The notes: generated by a model not told the origin, from the letters alone. Positions 17,915 through 26,540 are shown, counted from the first letter of the stretch. The stretch is 64,000 nt of DNA from Streptomyces violaceoruber (GCF_033406955.1 NZ_CP137734.1:4712001-4776000), one strand, 5' to 3'. Numbers and translations: made by a program.

Positions 17915-19516
17915 ATGGCCGAGAAAACGGAGGCGGCGACCGGTGGAGCCGGCGCCGGCAAGCAGCCGAGGAGCGTGCGGGTCGTCCTGCTCGCCCTCAT
18001 GATCGCGATGATGCTCGCGATGCTCGACAACATGATCATCGGCACCGCGATGCCCACGATCGTGGGCGAGCTGGGCGGCCTGGAGCACCTCTCCTGGGTC
18101 GTCACCGCCTACACCCTGGCCACCGCGGCCTCCACCCCGCTGTGGGGCAAGCTCGGCGACATGTACGGGCGCAAGGGCGTCTTCATGACGTCGATCGTGA
18201 TCTTCCTGGCCGGCTCGGCGCTCAGCGGCATGGCCCAGGACATGGGCCAGCTCATCGGCTTCCGCGCGGTCCAGGGCCTGGGCGCCGGCGGTCTGATGGT
18301 CGGCGTCATGGCCATCATCGGCGACCTGATACCGCCCAGGGAGCGCGGCAAGTACCAGGGCATGATCGCCGGTGTCATGGCGCTCTCGATGATCGGCGGA
18401 CCGCTGGTCGGCGGCACCATCACCGACCACTGGGGCTGGCGCTGGTCCTTCTACATCAACATTCCGCTCGGCGTGATCGCGCTGATCGCCATCAGCGCCG
18501 TACTGCACCTGCCGAAGAAGCGCAGCGAGGCCCGGATCGACTACCTGGGCGCCGCACTGCTGACCATCGGCATCACCGCCATCGTGCTCGTCACCACCTG
18601 GGGCGGCACCGAGTACGCCTGGACCTCCGCGCGGATCATGGAGCTGATCGGCATCGGCGTCGCCGCGCTGGTCGGGTTCGTGTTCTGGCAGACCAGGGCC
18701 GCCGAGCCGATCCTGCCGCTGCACATCTTCCGCAGCCGCAACTTCACGCTGATGTCCGTCATCGGCTTCATCGTCGGCTTCGTGATGTTCGGCGCCACCC
18801 TCTTCCTGCCGCTGTACCAGCAGTCGGTGCAGGGCGCGTCCGCCACCAACTCCGGGCTGCTGCTCCTGCCCATGCTGGGCGCGATGCTCGTCACGTCGAT
18901 GGTCGCCGGTCGCGTCACCACCAGCACCGGCCGTTACAAGATCTTCCCGGTGGCGGGCGGCGCGCTGATGACGGTCGGCCTGTACCTGCTGTCGACCATG
19001 GACACCGACACCACCCGCTTCACCTCCGGCCTGTACATGGCCGTCGTCGGTCTCGGCATGGGCTGCCTGATGCAGATCACCATGCTGGTGGCGCAGAACA
19101 GCGTGGAGATGAAGGACATGGGCGTCGCGTCCTCCTCCACCAACCTCTTCCGCACCCTCGGCTCCTCCTTCGGCGTCGCGATCATGGGCGCGCTGTTCAA
19201 CAACCGCGTCCAGGACGTCATGGCCGAGCGGGCCGCGGGCTCGGGCGCCAAGGCGACGGAGCAGTCGGCGACGCTGACGGCGGACGCGCTGAACGCGCTG
19301 CCGGCGGCGATCCGCGACGCCTACCAGCACGCGGTGTCCGCCGGCACCCACACCGCGTTCCTGCTGGGCTCCGCGGTGGCCGTCCTCGCGCTGGTCGCGT
19401 CGTTCTTCGTGAAGGAGGTCCCGCTCAAGGGCGCGGGCCCCAAGGCGGCCGACGCCCCGGCAGACGGTGACGGCGACCCGGCCACGGCGAAGGCCCCGGT
19501 GACCGAGGCCGTCTGA
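17915..19516 (+). CDS. DHA2-family MFS drug exporter (EmrB/QacA type)
   Basis: A 533-residue proton-coupled exporter with about 14 membrane segments. TM1 carries LALMIAMMLAMLDNMIIGTA with the DHA2 acidic residue, followed by motif A (LGDMYGRKGVF) and motif C-like GVMALSMIGGPLVGG. The charged N-terminus (AEKTEAATGGAGAGKQPRS) and C-terminal tail (KAADAPADGDGDPATAKAP) are cytoplasmic. It is divergent from a TetR gene with shared operators, the usual plan for inducible multidrug or own-metabolite export. The ribosome-binding site is GGAG (17900s). The substrate is unknown. Confidence 0.94.
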   Translation: MAEKTEAATGGAGAGKQPRSVRVVLLALMIAMMLAMLDNMIIGTAMPTIVGELGGLEHLSWVVTAYTLATAASTPLWGKLGDMYGRKGVFMTSIVIFLAGSALSGMAQDMGQLIGFRAVQGLGAGGLMVGVMAIIGDLIPPRERGKYQGMIAGVMALSMIGGPLVGGTITDHWGWRWSFYINIPLGVIALIAISAVLHLPKKRSEARIDYLGAALLTIGITAIVLVTTWGGTEYAWTSARIMELIGIGVAALVGFVFWQTRAAEPILPLHIFRSRNFTLMSVIGFIVGFVMFGATLFLPLYQQSVQGASATNSGLLLLPMLGAMLVTSMVAGRVTTSTGRYKIFPVAGGALMTVGLYLLSTMDTDTTRFTSGLYMAVVGLGMGCLMQITMLVAQNSVEMKDMGVASSSTNLFRTLGSSFGVAIMGALFNNRVQDVMAERAAGSGAKATEQSATLTADALNALPAAIRDAYQHAVSAGTHTAFLLGSAVAVLALVASFFVKEVPLKGAGPKAADAPADGDGDPATAKAPVTEAV

Positions 19517-20007
19517 CCTCGCGGCGGCCCGCCGCCTTCCTCCCGACCAGGCCCCCGGACGGTTCCGACCACCCGGGGGCCTTCTTCGTCCGCCGCGCCG
19601 ACGCACTCGAACCACACCGTCTTGCCCCGCCCGTCCGGGTACGGCGTGACACCCCACCGGTCGGTCACCGCCGCGACGATCACGAGCCCCCGCCCGCCCT
19701 CGCCCAGCGCGTCCCCGGCGGCCGGGACCGGCAGCTTCGGGCACCCGTCGGCGACCTCCACCCGCACCCCGCCCGGCCGCAGCAGGAAGCACACGCGGCC
19801 ACGCCGTCCGGGCACGTGCCGTACGACGTTGGCGACCAGCTCCGTGAGCGCCAGCTCGGCGGCGCCGGCCACCTCGGGCAGGCCCGAGCGGACGAGGTAC
19901 AGCCGCAGCACGCGGCGCAGATGGCGGGCCGAGTGCGCGCCCAGGGCGAACTCGGCGTGGTACTGGCTCTCGACGTCCGCCGCCTGCGGACCGGTTACGT
20001 GATTCAC
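19321..20007 (-). CDS. Anti-sigma-type ATP-binding protein (HATPase_c)
   Basis: A 228-residue frame. Residues 15-135 are a serine-kinase-like ATPase domain of the RsbW/SpoIIAB type: HSARHLRRVLRLYL, AELALTELVANVVRHV (N-box), VEVADGCP (G1 box), GEGGRGLVIVAAVTDRWGV (G2) and KTVWFE. Streptomyces has many such proteins as partners of sigma or anti-anti-sigma factors. The rest (about 136-228) is low complexity and overlaps the end of the DHA2 gene by 196 bases, so the true C-terminus may be an artefact of a missing stop. The GTG start is divergent from the XRE gene. It belongs to a HATPase / XRE-DUF5753 / DUF397 set. Confidence 0.8.
   Translation of the reverse strand: MNHVTGPQAADVESQYHAEFALGAHSARHLRRVLRLYLVRSGLPEVAGAAELALTELVANVVRHVPGRRGRVCFLLRPGGVRVEVADGCPKLPVPAAGDALGEGGRGLVIVAAVTDRWGVTPYPDGRGKTVWFECVGAADEEGPRVVGTVRGPGREEGGGPPRGQTASVTGAFAVAGSPSPSAGASAALGPAPLSGTSFTKNDATSARTATAEPSRNAVWVPADTACW
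19550..19586 (+). terminator. Terminator after the DHA2 exporter
   Basis: GGCCCCCGG (19550-19558) pairs with CCGGGGGCC (19573-19581), followed by TTCTT. It lies inside the 3' part of the opposite-strand HATPase frame. Confidence 0.75.
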
Positions 20008-20103
20008 GCCACAACACTGCGACGCGGTGCGTACGCTCGACTACACACAGAAACGAACGCCGAGAGGTGTTGCCGTCCCGTAGTCCCGCAGCGAGGTGCC
20101 GCA

Positions 20104-20946
20104 GTGGCCAACATCCAGTCCCTCGACCCGACCGCGTCCCCGCTCGACTACTACGGCTGGGAGCTGCGCCGCCAACGCGAGGCCCACGGCCTCAAACAGG
20201 GCCAGCTCGGCGACATCATCTTCTGCACCGGCTCCCTGGTCGGCCAGATCGAGACCACGAAGAAGGTCCCGACGCGGGACTTCTCCGAGCGGGTGGACGC
20301 GGCACTGGGCACGGACGGCCTGTTCTCCCGGCTGATCGGCCTGGTGCTGCGCAGCCAACTCCCCACGTGGTTCCAGCCGTACGCGGAGATGGAGGCGAAG
20401 GCGGCGTACATCTCGACGTACCAGGCGCAGTTGGTCTACGGGCTGCTGCAGACGGAGGAGTACGCGCGGGCGGTACTCGCCACCGGCAAGCCAGGGCAGC
20501 TCGACAGCTTGCTCGCCGCTCGAATGGAACGCCAGCGCATCCTCGCCTGGGAGAAGCCCCCCGTGGCCTTGGTGATTCTGGACGAGGCTGTGCTGCACCG
20601 GCCCATCGGTGGCGACGACGTGATGTGGCGCCAACTGGCCCATCTGTTGGAGTTCACCAACCATCGCTGGATGTGCATTCAGGTGCTGCCGCTGACCAGT
20701 GGTGAACACCCGGGTCTGGCCGGGGCCTTCAACATCCTGCGCTTCGAGGACCACCCGGACGTCTTCTATACCGAGGACATGATGTCCGGCCACATGACGG
20801 CCAACCCGGAGACCATCAAAGAGGCCAGCCTCAATTACGCTCACTTGCAAGCGGACGCCCTCTCCGTGAAGGACTCGGCGGCGCTGATCGCCCGCGTAAT
20901 GGAGGAACGCTATGCAGACCGGACCGAGCGAGACCCAGTGGCGTAA
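20104..20946 (+). CDS. XRE-family regulator with DUF5753 (WhiJ-like)
   Basis: A 280-residue protein. The N-terminal helix-turn-helix is at residues about 14-70 (LRRQREAHGLKQGQLGD, TGSLVGQIETTKKVPT). The remainder is the DUF5753 (Scr1) domain, with AKAAYISTYQAQLVYGLLQTEEYARAVL, RMERQRIL, VALVILDEAVLHRPIGG and GAFNILRF. This is the WhiJ family of Streptomyces developmental regulators, usually paired with a small DUF397 protein. The GTG at 20104 is preceded by GAGG. The next gene overlaps its end by 35 bases. Regulation of a nearby target is likely but unproven. Confidence 0.9.
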   Translation: MANIQSLDPTASPLDYYGWELRRQREAHGLKQGQLGDIIFCTGSLVGQIETTKKVPTRDFSERVDAALGTDGLFSRLIGLVLRSQLPTWFQPYAEMEAKAAYISTYQAQLVYGLLQTEEYARAVLATGKPGQLDSLLAARMERQRILAWEKPPVALVILDEAVLHRPIGGDDVMWRQLAHLLEFTNHRWMCIQVLPLTSGEHPGLAGAFNILRFEDHPDVFYTEDMMSGHMTANPETIKEASLNYAHLQADALSVKDSAALIARVMEERYADRTERDPVA

Positions 20947-21103
20947 GTCCAGTTACAGCGGGCCCAACGGCGGTGACTGCGTGGAGGTTGCCGGGCACGG
21001 CCCCGTCGGCGTCGTCCCCGTCCGGGACAGCAAGAACCCGTCCGGACCGGTTGTCACCGTCGGGGCCGATGCCTGGCAGTCCTTCCTCGACGGCCTTCGG
21101 TAG
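20912..21103 (+). CDS. DUF397 small protein, partner of the XRE regulator
   Basis: A 63-residue DUF397 protein with the family pattern WRKSSYSGPNGGDCVEVA, VPVRDSKNPSGPVV and AWQSFLDGLR. It overlaps the XRE-DUF5753 gene by 35 bases, which implies coupled translation. In the WhiJ and BldB-related loci such small proteins act together with the XRE partner, perhaps by binding it. The ribosome-binding site GGAGGAA lies in the preceding gene. Confidence 0.9.
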   Translation: MQTGPSETQWRKSSYSGPNGGDCVEVAGHGPVGVVPVRDSKNPSGPVVTVGADAWQSFLDGLR

Positions 21104-21115
21104 GCGCACCGCCGG

Positions 21116-21568
21116 TTACTGCTCACCCCGTGCTGCCTGCCGAGCGAGGAACTCCTCGAACGCAGCCTTCTGCTTCGGGTCCATGAAGCCCTGGCGGACA
21201 TTGCGGGCCTTATCCTCCAGCCAGTGCGCCTCGGCCGGGTCGAGCAGCTCCGCCACCACCGAGCCGTCGCGGGCCACCGCCGTACGTCCGCCGACGCGAC
21301 GGCGAAAGAGCGTGAAGGGGCCGAACTCCTCGGGGTGCGCCAGCTCGGGCCCCTCCGCCCGGTCGCCCGCCGGGTAGGCGGTGGGTGCCCAGTGCTCCCA
21401 GAGCGCCAGCGTCGCCGCGGGCACCAGCACCCCGTGCAGCAGGGGCCGCCCTCCCTCCCACGCGAACGTGACCGTGACCGGCTCACCGACCGTCTCGGCC
21501 ATCCCCAGCACCCGCTCCACCTCGTTGTTGGCCGGGAAACTGACCTCTGCCTCGATGCGTATGCCCAT
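21116..21568 (-). CDS. Hypothetical protein, third gene of the LysE operon
   Basis: A 150-residue soluble protein that I do not recognise. It begins GIRIEAEVSFPANNEVERVLGMAE, has a middle LLHGVLVPAATLALWEHWAPTAYPAG and ends with charged helices (LEDKARNVRQGFMDPKQKAAFEEFLARQ). It starts six bases after the GNAT gene on the same strand and converges with the DUF397 gene, so it is probably translated from the LysE-GNAT message. Confidence 0.72.
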   Translation of the reverse strand: MGIRIEAEVSFPANNEVERVLGMAETVGEPVTVTFAWEGGRPLLHGVLVPAATLALWEHWAPTAYPAGDRAEGPELAHPEEFGPFTLFRRRVGGRTAVARDGSVVAELLDPAEAHWLEDKARNVRQGFMDPKQKAAFEEFLARQAARGEQ

Positions 21569-21574
21569 GGCGCC

Positions 21575-22018
21575 TCAGACTACGGGCGCCCGCACCATGA
21601 ACACGTCCACCGGATCCTCGCTTGTCACGGCGAATCCGTGCCGTTCGTAGAGCCGCCGGGCGGGACTGCCCCGCAGCACGTTCAGCCGGACCACCGTGCC
21701 CCCGCGGTCGCACCGTTCCAGCAGTTCGCGCAGCACGGCCGTACCGATGCCGCCGCCCTGCACCCTCGGGTCCAGATAGAAGTGCTCCAGCCAGTGGGCG
21801 TCCTCGGCCGGCCGCAGCGCCACGCACCCGGCGAACGCGCCGTCCACCTCGATCACCCGGGTGTGGGCCGGCGCGAACCCGTCCCGCAGCCGCTGCCGTA
21901 CCCGCCGCGCGTCGTACCGCCCGAGCCGCTCCAGATCCGCCCGCAGCACCAGGGCGCGCAGCTCGGCCACCGCCTCGACGTCCCCCGCCGAAGCCGGTCG
22001 CACTCCCCAGTCCGCCAT
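21575..22018 (-). CDS. GNAT-family N-acetyltransferase
   Basis: A 147-residue acetyltransferase with motif A LEHFYLDPRVQGGGIGTAVLRELLE (acetyl-CoA pyrophosphate loop QGGGIG) and motif B VVRLNVLRGSPARRLYERHGF. The N-terminal VRPASAGDVEAVAELRALVL is the usual first strand and helix. The substrate is unknown. It lies ten bases after the LysE-type exporter gene, so a link with export or detoxification of an amino-acid-like compound is possible. Confidence 0.87.
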   Translation of the reverse strand: MADWGVRPASAGDVEAVAELRALVLRADLERLGRYDARRVRQRLRDGFAPAHTRVIEVDGAFAGCVALRPAEDAHWLEHFYLDPRVQGGGIGTAVLRELLERCDRGGTVVRLNVLRGSPARRLYERHGFAVTSEDPVDVFMVRAPVV

Positions 22019-22028
22019 GATCGTCAGA

Positions 22029-22664
22029 CTAATGTGTCGGCCCCTGGGCGAGCAGCCGCTCCACCAGCAGCAGGGCGCCGACCAGGATCATCGCCGCCCC
22101 CGAGCAGCGGGACACCGCCGTGGCGACGGCCGGGCGGGCGCCCAGGATCCGGCGTGCCGTGGCGCCGACGCCCGTGTAGACCACGGCGCAGTTGGCCGTG
22201 TGCACCAGGCCGAGGGCGACGATCTGCGCGGCGAAGGGCCAGTCCGCGTCCCGGGCGGCGAACTGCGGCAGCAGGGCGAGGAACAGCAGCAGCGCCTTGG
22301 GGTTGAGGCCGCTGATGCCCGCCCCTCTGGCCGCACGGCCCACCCACGAGCCGGAGCCGCCTCCCTGGTCGCCCTCCTCGGCCCGGGGTACCGCGGGGCG
22401 GGCCAGGGTCGTGGCGCCGAGCCAGATCAGATAGGCCGCCCCGGCGGCCGTCAGCGCGGTCAGCACCGTCGGTGAACCGGCGACCGCGGTCGCCAGGCCC
22501 GCGGCGACCACGGCGGTCAGCAGGACGTATCCGCTCAGCATGCCGCCGACGGCGGGCAGCACCGACCGGTGGCGCAGTCCCGCCGTGATCGCGTAGGCCC
22601 AGTCCGCCCCCGGGACCAGCACCAGCAGGAAGGACACCGACCAGAAGGCCCCGATGCCGGCCAT
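22029..22664 (-). CDS. LysE-family amino-acid exporter
   Basis: A 211-residue protein with about six membrane helices. It opens with AFWSVSFLLVLVPGADWAYAITAGLRHR, the LysE/RhtB signature with VPGxD, and has GISGLNPKALLLFLALLPQF in the middle, also typical. Such proteins export amino acids or analogues. It is divergent from an Lrp/AsnC regulator, which probably controls it. The ATG at 22664 is chosen because the family begins there; a GTG twelve bases upstream is possible. Confidence 0.9.
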   Translation of the reverse strand: MAGIGAFWSVSFLLVLVPGADWAYAITAGLRHRSVLPAVGGMLSGYVLLTAVVAAGLATAVAGSPTVLTALTAAGAAYLIWLGATTLARPAVPRAEEGDQGGGSGSWVGRAARGAGISGLNPKALLLFLALLPQFAARDADWPFAAQIVALGLVHTANCAVVYTGVGATARRILGARPAVATAVSRCSGAAMILVGALLLVERLLAQGPTH

Positions 22665-22713
22665 CTCCACCGTCTCCACCTCACACTTCTTCCGGCTCTC
22701 CTGAGGCAGATTA

Positions 22714-22776
22714 GGAAAGATCGCCCGAAAGGTGCTTCCAACTTTTCCCCCGCCGAGCCTCCCCCGTGGAAAGATC
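22714..22776. promoter_or_regulatory. Lrp-type repeat pair in the lysE/lrp gap
   Basis: GGAAAGATC occurs at 22714-22722 and 22768-22776, 54 bases apart and therefore on the same helix face. The second copy is part of the near-palindrome GGAAAGATCTTCC directly before the regulator's start codon. Binding by the Lrp protein encoded here is inferred. Confidence 0.55.
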
Positions 22777-22782
22777 TTCCCC

Positions 22783-23235
22783 ATGGACGACGTGGACCGG
22801 CAGATTCTTGCGGAGCTGCAGAAGGACGGCCGGCTGACCCTGACCGAACTCGCCGAACGGGTCCGCCTCAGCGTCTCCCCCTGCCACCGGCGCCTGCGCG
22901 CGCTGGAACGCTCCGGCGCGATCACCGGCTACCACGCCGCACTGAACGCCCCCGCCCTCGGCCTGGGCTTCGAGGCGCTGGTCTTCGTCACCATGCGGTA
23001 CGAGGACCGCCAAACCGTGGCCGCCTTCGAGGCGGCCGTGACCGAGATCCCGCACGTCCTCCAGGCCCAGCGGCTGTTCGGCGACCCCGACTACCTGCTG
23101 CGCGTCGTCACCCGCGACCTGGAGGCGTACCGGCGGCTCTACGACGAACGCCTCGCCTCCCTCCCCGGCGTCCAGCGCCTCAGCTCCACCCTCGTCATGG
23201 CCAACCTGGTCGAGGCCCGGCCGCTGCCCCTGTGA
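22783..23235 (+). CDS. Lrp/AsnC-family transcriptional regulator
   Basis: A 150-residue regulator. The N-terminal helix-turn-helix (DDVDRQILAELQKDGRLTLTELAERVRLSVSPCHRRLRALERSGAI region) is followed by the RAM effector domain (FVTMRYEDRQTVAAFEAAV, VLQAQRLFGDPDYLLRVV). It is divergent from the LysE-type gene, the same plan as LysG/Lrp control of amino-acid exporters. ATG at 22783 fits the family; an upstream ATG at 22732 would add 17 unrelated residues. No ribosome-binding site is evident. Confidence 0.93.
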   Translation: MDDVDRQILAELQKDGRLTLTELAERVRLSVSPCHRRLRALERSGAITGYHAALNAPALGLGFEALVFVTMRYEDRQTVAAFEAAVTEIPHVLQAQRLFGDPDYLLRVVTRDLEAYRRLYDERLASLPGVQRLSSTLVMANLVEARPLPL

Positions 23236-23326
23236 CCTCCGGCGTCCGGCCGCCGGGAGCGAAAACCTCTCGACCGGCACCGCTCGCGCCGCAATCATGA
23301 GCACCGACCCCACGAAGGAGGACGGT

Positions 23327-24160
23327 GTGGAGCCAGCGGAACTCCGCCGCGCAGTCGAGGCCGGCCGGACCGCCGCTTCGGAGCAGGGCCTCCGGGCCGA
23401 CGAGGTGGTCGTCGTCCACAACTCGGACCGCGTCGTACTGCGCCTGCTGCCCTGTGACGTTCTGGCCAGGGTCGCGCCCCCGGGGCATCTGTCCGACTCC
23501 GCCTTCGAAGTGGAGGTAGCTCACCGGCTCACCGACGCCGGCGCTCCGGTGGGCCGGCTCGACCCCCGGACCGACCCCAGGGTCCAGGTGCGCGACACCT
23601 TCGCCGTCTCGCTCTGGACCTACTACCCGCCGGTGGGACCGGAGATCGCGCCGGCCGACTACGCGGACGCGCTCATGCGGCACCACGCCGCCCTGCGCCG
23701 GATCGACGTGGACGCACCGCACTTCAGCGACCGAGTGGCCGTGGCGCTGACAGGCGTGGACGACCGGGAGCGGTCACCCGAGCTGTCCGAGTCCGACCGG
23801 GGTTTCCTCCGCGACGCACTCAGTGGCCTGAGCGCCGAGATCGGCGCCGACCCGGCACGCGACCAACTGCTGCACGGCGAGCCGCACCCGGGAAACCTCC
23901 TGAACACGCGCCAAGGCCCGCTCTTCGTCGACCTCGCCACCTGCTGCCGCGGGCCGGTCGAGTTCGACCTCGCCCATGGGCCCGAGGAGGCGGCGGAGCA
24001 CTACGCGGGCGCCGACCAGGCCCTGACGCACCGGTGCCGCGCGCTGAACTGGGCGCTGTTCGCCGCCTGGCGCTGGCGCCGGGACGACCAGATGCCCGAC
24101 CGTGAGCACTGGCGGGCGGAAGGGCTCGACCGGGTGCGAGCCGCGCTCGACCGGATCTGA
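23327..24160 (+). CDS. APH-fold phosphotransferase
   Basis: A 277-residue protein of the aminoglycoside phosphotransferase/choline kinase fold. The Brenner motif is seen as LLHGEPHPGNLL (catalytic region HGxxHxxN with Glu replacing the usual Asp) and the metal-binding motif as LFVDLATCCRGPVEFDLAH. The N-lobe has VVLRLLP and FEVEVAHRLTDAG. The substrate is unknown; it need not be an antibiotic. GTG at 23327 is preferred because GAAGGAGGA lies four bases upstream; ATG at 23297 has no such site. It converges with cseC. Confidence 0.83.
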   Translation: MEPAELRRAVEAGRTAASEQGLRADEVVVVHNSDRVVLRLLPCDVLARVAPPGHLSDSAFEVEVAHRLTDAGAPVGRLDPRTDPRVQVRDTFAVSLWTYYPPVGPEIAPADYADALMRHHAALRRIDVDAPHFSDRVAVALTGVDDRERSPELSESDRGFLRDALSGLSAEIGADPARDQLLHGEPHPGNLLNTRQGPLFVDLATCCRGPVEFDLAHGPEEAAEHYAGADQALTHRCRALNWALFAAWRWRRDDQMPDREHWRAEGLDRVRAALDRI

Positions 24161-24189
24161 GACCTGAGACCTGAGCGCCGAGCCCGGCG

Positions 24190-25731
24190 TCACGGCTTCC
24201 GGGACATCCCCTGGGAGGCCTCCCGGGACATGTCCCGGGCCGACGACGACGCCCCGCTCTTCGACCGGTCCGGCAGCATCGGGTAGCTCCCCGTGTTGGT
24301 CGGCGCGTGTTCCGGGAGCCACAGGACGGCGACCGCCCCCTCGGCCGGTATGTGCGCGGGGGCACCGGCCGGGCGTACGTTGCGGAAGGTGAGGCGGGCG
24401 CCCAGGACGCGGGCCTGACCGGCCGCGATGGTCAGGCCGAGGCCGTGTCCGCGGCCGGCCCGGTCCGTGCTGCCGGTGCGGAACCGGCTCGGGCCCTCGG
24501 CCAGCAGGTCCTCCGGGAAGCCCGGCCCGTGGTCGCGGACCCGGATCACCCGGCCCTCGACGCTGACCTCGACGGGGGAACGGCCGTGCCGGGCGGCATT
24601 GGCGAGCAGGTTGAACAGCACGCGTTCCAGGCGGCGCGGGTCGGTGGTGACCTCCGACTCGTGGATCACCCGCACCTCGACGGTGGGGTCCTTGGCGGCG
24701 ACCCGCCGGGACACGAAGTCGCCCAGCATGATGTCCTGCAACTCGGCCCGCTCCGAGGCCCCGTCGAGCCGGGCCACCTCAAGGACGTCCTCGACGAGCG
24801 TGCGCATCGCCTTCGCCCGGTCGAGGACCAGCTCGGTAGGCCGGCCCGGCGGCAGCAGCTCGGCGGCCGTGAGCAGACCGGTGACCGGGGTGCGCAGCTC
24901 GTGCGCGATGTCCGCGGTGACCCGGCGCTCGGCCTCGATGCGCTGCTGCAAGGCGTCCGCCATCGCGTCCACGGCGCGCGCGACGTCGTCCGTCTCGTCC
25001 CGCACGACGCCGCCGATGGCGTCCCGCACCCGGACGTCCGCCTCACCGCTCGCGACCCGGTTCGCGGCGGCGGCGGCCTCGCGCAGCCGGCGCGAGAGCT
25101 GGCCGCCGATGAGCACGCCCAGCGCGCTGCCGCCGAGGACCACCGCGATGGAACCGATGACCAGGGCCTGGTCCAGGTCGCTGAGGATGTCGGCGCTGCG
25201 GTCGGTGAAACCGGAGTGCAGGGACATCACGTGCCCGTCCTTGAGCGGCACGGCCGCCCAGATGTCCGTCACACCGTCCGGCCGCTCGGAGACGTAGGTG
25301 GCCCGCCGTCCCGCGTCGATCTTGCGGCGCAGCTCCGGCGGCAGGGCCGGGTCGTCGATCTGGGCGTTGGGGAAGTTCTGCCGCCCGGACAGCTCGTAGT
25401 TGCGCTGGGCGATCAGGACCCGGTCGTCGGCGAGGTCACGGGCGTTGTCGAGCATCGACACCCGGGCTGCATTGTGCACGACCAGGCTCAGCGCGATGGC
25501 CACCAGCGCGCCGACCAGCGCGATGGCCGCGCTCAGCTTCCAGCGCAGCCCGGTGCGGATACCGCGGGCACGCAGCCCGCGCACACCGAGGACCCGCGGA
25601 CGCCCGCCCGGTCCCGTACGCGCGCCCGGTCCCGCGTGCTCGCCGGACCCCGCGTGCTCGCCCGGCCCCGTGCGGTCGTACGGGTGACCCGGCGGCGAGA
25701 CGCTCCGGCGTTGTCGGAAGAACCCCCGCAT
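24190..25731 (-). CDS. cseC: CseC, membrane sensor histidine kinase for envelope stress
   Basis: A 513-residue sensor kinase, last gene of sigE-cseABC. A Gly/Pro-rich cytoplasmic N-terminus precedes TM1 (LSAAIALVGALVAIALSLVV, about residues 65-85), an extracellular sensor of about 110 residues, and TM2 (ALVIGSIAVVLGGSALGVLIG). HAMP, HisKA (ADIAHELRTPVTGLL, phospho-His) and HATPase_c (LFNLLANAARHG, VRDHGPGFPEDL, GHGLGLTIAAGQARVLG) follow. CseC senses cell-wall damage such as that caused by lysozyme or vancomycin and phosphorylates CseB, which switches on sigE. It starts 16 bases after cseB. Confidence 0.95.
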   Translation of the reverse strand: MRGFFRQRRSVSPPGHPYDRTGPGEHAGSGEHAGPGARTGPGGRPRVLGVRGLRARGIRTGLRWKLSAAIALVGALVAIALSLVVHNAARVSMLDNARDLADDRVLIAQRNYELSGRQNFPNAQIDDPALPPELRRKIDAGRRATYVSERPDGVTDIWAAVPLKDGHVMSLHSGFTDRSADILSDLDQALVIGSIAVVLGGSALGVLIGGQLSRRLREAAAAANRVASGEADVRVRDAIGGVVRDETDDVARAVDAMADALQQRIEAERRVTADIAHELRTPVTGLLTAAELLPPGRPTELVLDRAKAMRTLVEDVLEVARLDGASERAELQDIMLGDFVSRRVAAKDPTVEVRVIHESEVTTDPRRLERVLFNLLANAARHGRSPVEVSVEGRVIRVRDHGPGFPEDLLAEGPSRFRTGSTDRAGRGHGLGLTIAAGQARVLGARLTFRNVRPAGAPAHIPAEGAVAVLWLPEHAPTNTGSYPMLPDRSKSGASSSARDMSREASQGMSRKP

Positions 25732-25747
25732 ATCCCTGTATCCCCGC

Positions 25748-26452
25748 TCAGGCCTTCAACTTGTAGCCGAAACCGCGGACCGTCTCGATCCGGTCCTGGC
25801 CGATCTTGGTGCGCAGCCGCTGCACGTGCACGTCGACGACCCGGGTGTCCCCGCCCCAGCCGTAGTCCCACACCCGTTCCAACAGCTTGTCGCGCGAGAG
25901 GACGGTGCCCGGCGCGGAGGAGAACTCCAGCAGCAGCCGCATCTCGGTCGGCGTGAGCCCCACCGGCCGACCGGCCCGCCGCACCTCCATGCCGTCCGTG
26001 TCCACCTCCAGGTCGCCGAAGGTGAGCACGCCCCCGGTCTCCGCCGCACCGGCGCCCTCCGTCCGGTCGCCGCCCCCGGCATGCCCGAAGCGCCGCAGCA
26101 CCGCGCGGATCCGGGCGACCAGCACGGCCCCGTCGAACGGCTTGGTGACGTAGTCGTCGGCGCCCGCCTCCAGGCCCAGGACGACGTCGATGGAGTCCGC
26201 CCGCGCCGACAGCATGATCACCGGCACCGTGGACTCGTCCCGGATCCGCCGGCACAGGCTGACGCCGTCGAGGCCGGGAAGCATGACGTCGAGGAGGGCG
26301 ATGTCGGGACGGTCGGCCCGGAAGGACTCCAGGCCGGAGAGTCCGTCGGGCATCGCGGTGACCGCGAAGCCGTCCCGCTCGAGGGCGAGCTGGGTGGCCT
26401 CGCGGATGACATCGTCGTCCTCGACGAACAGGACGTGGGTCTGATCTGCCAT
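25748..26452 (-). CDS. cseB: CseB, response regulator activating sigE
   Basis: A 234-residue OmpR-type regulator. The receiver domain has FVEDDD (acidic pocket), phospho-acceptor Asp55 in LLDVMLPGLDG, LSARAD and YVTKPF. An Ala/Gly-rich linker precedes the winged helix (LTPTEMRLLLEFSSAPGTVLSR, RVWDYGWGGDTRVVDVHVQRLRTKI). Phosphorylated by CseC, it activates the sigE promoter. It is separated from cseA by 137 bases that include a short tandem repeat, a wider gap than elsewhere in the operon. Confidence 0.96.
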   Translation of the reverse strand: MADQTHVLFVEDDDVIREATQLALERDGFAVTAMPDGLSGLESFRADRPDIALLDVMLPGLDGVSLCRRIRDESTVPVIMLSARADSIDVVLGLEAGADDYVTKPFDGAVLVARIRAVLRRFGHAGGGDRTEGAGAAETGGVLTFGDLEVDTDGMEVRRAGRPVGLTPTEMRLLLEFSSAPGTVLSRDKLLERVWDYGWGGDTRVVDVHVQRLRTKIGQDRIETVRGFGYKLKA

Positions 26453-26540
26453 CCCGGTGCTCTCAGTCCTCAGGGTGTGGTCGGGTCGAACGGGCCGCCG
26501 GTACGCGTACCGCGCTCACTGGGTCATCGGTGCGAGCGGT

